DNA of 8,779 bases from Candidatus Krumholzibacteriota bacterium (GTDB lineage Bacteria > Krumholzibacteriota > Krumholzibacteriia > Krumholzibacteriales > Krumholzibacteriaceae): assembly GCA_030613345.1 (NCBI GenBank), contig JAUWMD010000096.1, forward strand, positions 1-8,779. Direction: 5' to 3'. A model generated the notes under the pieces. The model saw nothing but the letters and a program-made list of their open reading frames with translations. It was not told the DNA's origin and ran no database searches. The position numbers were made by a program, and so were the translations under genes. Below, piece by piece: positions 6,066 to 8,779 of this stretch (position 1 is the stretch's first letter; each line of letters opens with the position of its first letter).

Positions 6066-7178
6066 ATGTACAAGATCGCGTGGCTGCCCGGTGACGGTGT
6101 TGGAAACGAGGTCATGGAAGCGGCCAAGATCGTTCTCGATGCGCTGAAGCTCGACGCCGAGTATATCCCGGGCGATATCGGCTGGGAGTTCTGGAAGAGC
6201 GAGGGGAATCCACTTCCCGACAGGACTATCGAGCTCTGTCAGAACACGGACTGCGCCCTCTTCGGCGCGATCACATCGAAGCCGCGCGACGAGGCGGCCG
6301 AGGAGCTCGCACCGGAGCTCCGCGACAAAGGATTTTCATACTCGAGTCCGATCGTGGCGCTGAGGCAGCGATTCGATCTCCACACGAACCTCAGGCCGTG
6401 CAAGGCATTCCCCGGCAACCCGCTGAACTTCAAGGATGGGATAGACCTCGTCGTATTCAGGGAGAACACCGAGGGCCTCTACGCCGGCGTTGAGTTCAAC
6501 CCGGTCGAGGACGACATGAAGGCGTTTCTTGACAGCAAGCACAAGAAGTTCCACAGGTTCGTCGATGTGCCCGGCGAGGAACTCGCGATCAGCATGAGGA
6601 TATTCACGAAGAAGGGCTGCGAGAGGATCGTCCGCGCCGCCTTCGAGTACGCGAAGAAGACCGGCAGGCCGTCGGTGACAGTCGTCGAGAAGCCGAACGT
6701 AATAAGGGAGACGAGCGGCATGATGATCCGTGCCGCCAGGGAGATCGCGAAGGGCTTCCCGGGCATCGAACTGTGGGAGACGAACATCGACGCGATGTGT
6801 ATGTGGCTGGTGAAGAATCCCGGGGACTACAGCGTGCTGGTCGCCTCGAACATGTTCGGCGACATTATCTCCGACCTCGCCGCCCAGCTCGTAGGCGGTC
6901 TCGGATTCGCCTCCTCGGCCAACATCGGCGATAAATACGCAGTCTTCGAGCCGACACACGGAAGCGCGCCGAAGTACTACGGACAGTACAAGGTCAATCC
7001 GATGGCGATGCTCCTGACCACGCGTCTCATGCTCGAGTGGCTCGGCGAGACGGACATGGCCGCAAAGATCGATAAGAGCGTATCGAAGACTATCGCGGAC
7101 GAGAAGATCCGTACATACGACATGGGCGGCTCAAACAGTACGCTCGAGATCGCGGAGGAAGTCGTAAGGAACATGTAA
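6066..7178 (+). CDS. icd: Isocitrate dehydrogenase (isocitrate/isopropylmalate dehydrogenase family)
   Basis: Beta-decarboxylating dehydrogenase of 370 residues, most likely converting isocitrate to 2-oxoglutarate. Substrate and metal residues are visible: Ser94 and Arg100 in SSPIVALRQ, Arg110 in NLRP, Arg132 and Tyr139 in FRENTEGLYAG, Lys209 in VEKPN, Asp242, and Asp266/Asp270 in NMFGDIISDLAA. The cofactor loop reads HGSAPKYYGQYKVNP (299-313): Lys303, Tyr304 and Val310 correspond to the NADP-selecting Lys344, Tyr345 and Val351 of E. coli Icd, and Tyr351 to Tyr391, but a glycine (355) stands where E. coli has Arg395. The position of E. coli Asn115 is Ile96. Length and motifs are closer to the short isopropylmalate/homoisocitrate branch than to E. 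coli Icd. AAGGAGG ends five bases before the ATG. Homoisocitrate or isopropylmalate activity cannot be excluded, but neighbouring kor and aconitase genes favour isocitrate. Confidence 0.85.
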   Translation: MYKIAWLPGDGVGNEVMEAAKIVLDALKLDAEYIPGDIGWEFWKSEGNPLPDRTIELCQNTDCALFGAITSKPRDEAAEELAPELRDKGFSYSSPIVALRQRFDLHTNLRPCKAFPGNPLNFKDGIDLVVFRENTEGLYAGVEFNPVEDDMKAFLDSKHKKFHRFVDVPGEELAISMRIFTKKGCERIVRAAFEYAKKTGRPSVTVVEKPNVIRETSGMMIRAAREIAKGFPGIELWETNIDAMCMWLVKNPGDYSVLVASNMFGDIISDLAAQLVGGLGFASSANIGDKYAVFEPTHGSAPKYYGQYKVNPMAMLLTTRLMLEWLGETDMAAKIDKSVSKTIADEKIRTYDMGGSNSTLEIAEEVVRNM

Positions 7179-7192
7179 GGCTCAGGGAACGG

Positions 7193-7217
7193 GGCCGGTC
7201 CGCCTGTCGGGCCGGCC
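7193..7217 (+). terminator. Hairpin between isocitrate dehydrogenase and aconitase genes
   Basis: Arms 7193-7202 and 7208-7217 pair at all ten positions (one T-G wobble at 7199/7211) around a five-base loop. The following bases (TGCATTCCTTCTCC) are pyrimidine-rich but contain no T run, so it would be at best a weak terminator. It fills most of the short gap before the aconitase gene and may stabilise or separate the two messages. Confidence 0.5.
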
Positions 7218-7242
7218 TGCATTCCTTCTCCGGGGGGATCAG

Positions 7243-8779
7243 ATGGCAGACAAGACTATTATCGAGAAGATCCTTTCCGCGCACGCGGGAAAGGACGTTA
7301 CGGCCGGGGACGTCGTCTGGATCGGGATAGACGTCAGGACGGCCAGGGACTTCGGCGGCGCGAGCGTAGTGAAGAACCTGAAGGAAAACTATGAGAGCCC
7401 GTGGATCGACGACCCTGAAAAGACCTGTTTCACATTCGACTGCAATGTCCCGGCCAACACGACAGGATACGCCGAGAACCAGCAGATATGCAGGGATTTT
7501 GCGCGCGAGACGGGAGTGCGTGTCTACGACGTGAGAGCCGGAATAGGTTCGCACATCGCGATGGAGCGAGGCCTCGGCAAGCCGGGCGAGATATTCGTCG
7601 GCACCGACAGTCATCTAAACATCATGGGGGCAGTCGGATGTTTCGGGCAGGGAATGGGCGACCGCGACATCGCCTATATATGGGCCGCGGGCCGTAACTG
7701 GTTTGAGGTTCCATCGTCGATGAGGGTATTACTCGAAGGCACTACCGAGTTCCCCGTGACGGCAAAGGATATCGCACTTGCCGTGATCAGCCGACTCGGC
7801 TCGGCAGGAGCGCTCGGCAAAGTCATCGAATTCTCCGGTTCGGGTACAGATGCGCTCAGCCTCGCGGGAAGGATCACTGTTGCAAGCATGGCGACGGAGA
7901 TGGGTGCGATCGCCGCTTTCCTGCCGGTCAGCGACGCGGTCGCCTCGTACGTCGAGAGGCGCTCGGGTGGAGGGAAGGTCGAGCCGGTCACGGCAGACGC
8001 CGACGCCTCGTACGACGATACGATAACGATCGATATCTCGGAGCTCGAGCCGCTGGCCGCCTGTCCCGCGAGCCCGTCGAACGTGAAGAAGATAAGCGAG
8101 ATCGCCGGCACGAGGATCGACACGGCGATCATCGCCTCGTGCACGAACGGACGGTTCGAGGACATGGTCCACGCCGCCTCTATTCTGAAGGGAAAGAGGA
8201 TCAAGGAAGGCACGAGCCTCAAAGTAGTCCCCGCCACCGAGGAGGTCTACGAGAGGATGCTCGAAGAGGGTATCCTGAAGATCTTCATCGAGGCGGGCGG
8301 GCTCGTCACCAATCCGGGATGTGGCGGATGCGCCTCGGGCCAGCTCGGCATGGTCGGGAAGGGGGAGGTGCAGCTGAGCACCTCGAACAGGAACTTCGCC
8401 GGCAAGCAGGGCAAGGGCGATACATACCTCGTCAGTCCCGCCGTCGCGGCGGCGTCGATCATCGCGGGCGAGATAGTATCGCCTGCCGGACTCGACATCG
8501 AACTGATCGACTTCGTCCCCGACGAGGAGTTCACCGGGGAGCCCGCTCTCGAGACGATCTCGTGGATAGACGAGGGATCGAAAAAGGCTGGTAAGCCCGT
8601 ACCGAGATCCCGCACCGGACAGGCCGCCGACTGCCCCACAGTAATAAAGGGGAGGGCGCGGATAATAACCGAGCCGGACGGGCGTCTGATGGACGACATC
8701 GACACCGACATGATCTTCCATAACAAGTATCTCGCGATCACCGAGATCGATAAGATGGGAAAGCACACATTCGAGACCC
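7243..8779 (+). CDS. Aconitate hydratase, LeuC-LeuD fused type (aconitase/isopropylmalate dehydratase family), 3' partial
   Basis: Iron-sulfur hydro-lyase, most likely interconverting citrate and isocitrate in the cytoplasm; 512 residues are visible and the frame is open at the right edge. The catalytic part is LeuC-like: GTDSH (120-124), ASCTNGR with cluster ligand Cys300, and NPGCGGCASGQLG with Cys360 and Cys363. The spacing of 60 and 3 residues equals that of E. coli LeuC (C347, C407, C410). STSNRNFAGKQG and SPAVAAASIIAGEI follow, as in the family. From about residue 467 (VIKGRARI) a LeuD-like swivel domain begins, marked by DDIDTDMIF and KYL (484-499), so both domains are on one chain, as in some bacterial aconitases of roughly 640-660 residues. 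The start is the ATG at 7243, five bases after a weak G-rich Shine-Dalgarno (7232-7237). Isopropylmalate dehydratase or homoaconitase remain possible, though those are usually two-subunit enzymes. Neighbouring genes favour aconitase. Confidence 0.88.
   Translation, partial: MADKTIIEKILSAHAGKDVTAGDVVWIGIDVRTARDFGGASVVKNLKENYESPWIDDPEKTCFTFDCNVPANTTGYAENQQICRDFARETGVRVYDVRAGIGSHIAMERGLGKPGEIFVGTDSHLNIMGAVGCFGQGMGDRDIAYIWAAGRNWFEVPSSMRVLLEGTTEFPVTAKDIALAVISRLGSAGALGKVIEFSGSGTDALSLAGRITVASMATEMGAIAAFLPVSDAVASYVERRSGGGKVEPVTADADASYDDTITIDISELEPLAACPASPSNVKKISEIAGTRIDTAIIASCTNGRFEDMVHAASILKGKRIKEGTSLKVVPATEEVYERMLEEGILKIFIEAGGLVTNPGCGGCASGQLGMVGKGEVQLSTSNRNFAGKQGKGDTYLVSPAVAAASIIAGEIVSPAGLDIELIDFVPDEEFTGEPALETISWIDEGSKKAGKPVPRSRTGQAADCPTVIKGRARIITEPDGRLMDDIDTDMIFHNKYLAITEIDKMGKHTFET

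Noticed and set aside
7729..8766. Minus-strand open frame of 345 codons opposite the aconitase
   Set aside because: The + strand frame from 7243 carries the full set of aconitase-family cluster and active-site motifs, so the antisense frame is not coding.

Overview
The window is a GC-rich bacterial segment with every gene on the + strand. It holds the 3' end of a secreted-type or cytoplasmic S9 (prolyl oligopeptidase family) peptidase, followed by a compact block of central carbon metabolism genes that runs off the right edge. The mix of high GC with frequent AGG arginine and ATA isoleucine codons, a ferredoxin-dependent 2-oxoacid oxidoreductase in D-A-B-C order, and a fused LeuC/LeuD-like aconitase suggests an anaerobic or facultative lineage outside the well-studied Proteobacteria, possibly a member of the uncultivated FCB-type phyla. 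This placement is an inference from style only and is weak.

Layout: 3-1457, S9 peptidase (5' end outside the window). 1458-1676, intergenic region with a GC-rich hairpin, then an AT-rich island carrying a good sigma70-type promoter. 1677-4488, korD-korA-korB-korC, the four subunits of 2-oxoglutarate:ferredoxin oxidoreductase, with a classical intrinsic terminator (attenuator) between korD and korA. 4489-4616, intergenic. 4617-5960, short-form malic enzyme. 5961-6065, intergenic with a long GCAA-capped hairpin. 6066-7178, isocitrate/isopropylmalate dehydrogenase family protein, most likely isocitrate dehydrogenase. 7179-7242, intergenic hairpin. 7243 to the right edge, aconitase/isopropylmalate dehydratase family protein whose LeuD-like swivel domain has just begun when the window ends.

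Together the aconitase, isocitrate dehydrogenase and KorDABC cover citrate to succinyl-CoA, one half of the citric acid cycle. It could run oxidatively with reduced ferredoxin as product, or reductively to fix CO2. The malic enzyme links malate to pyruvate. The sequence does not settle direction, because no citrate synthase, ATP-citrate lyase or fumarate reductase is in view. I see no mobile element, CRISPR array, RNA gene or clearly undescribed system. The most interesting points are the terminator inside the kor operon, the mixed cofactor-site residues of the dehydrogenase, the fused aconitase, and strong hairpins without T-tracts in several gaps between genes.
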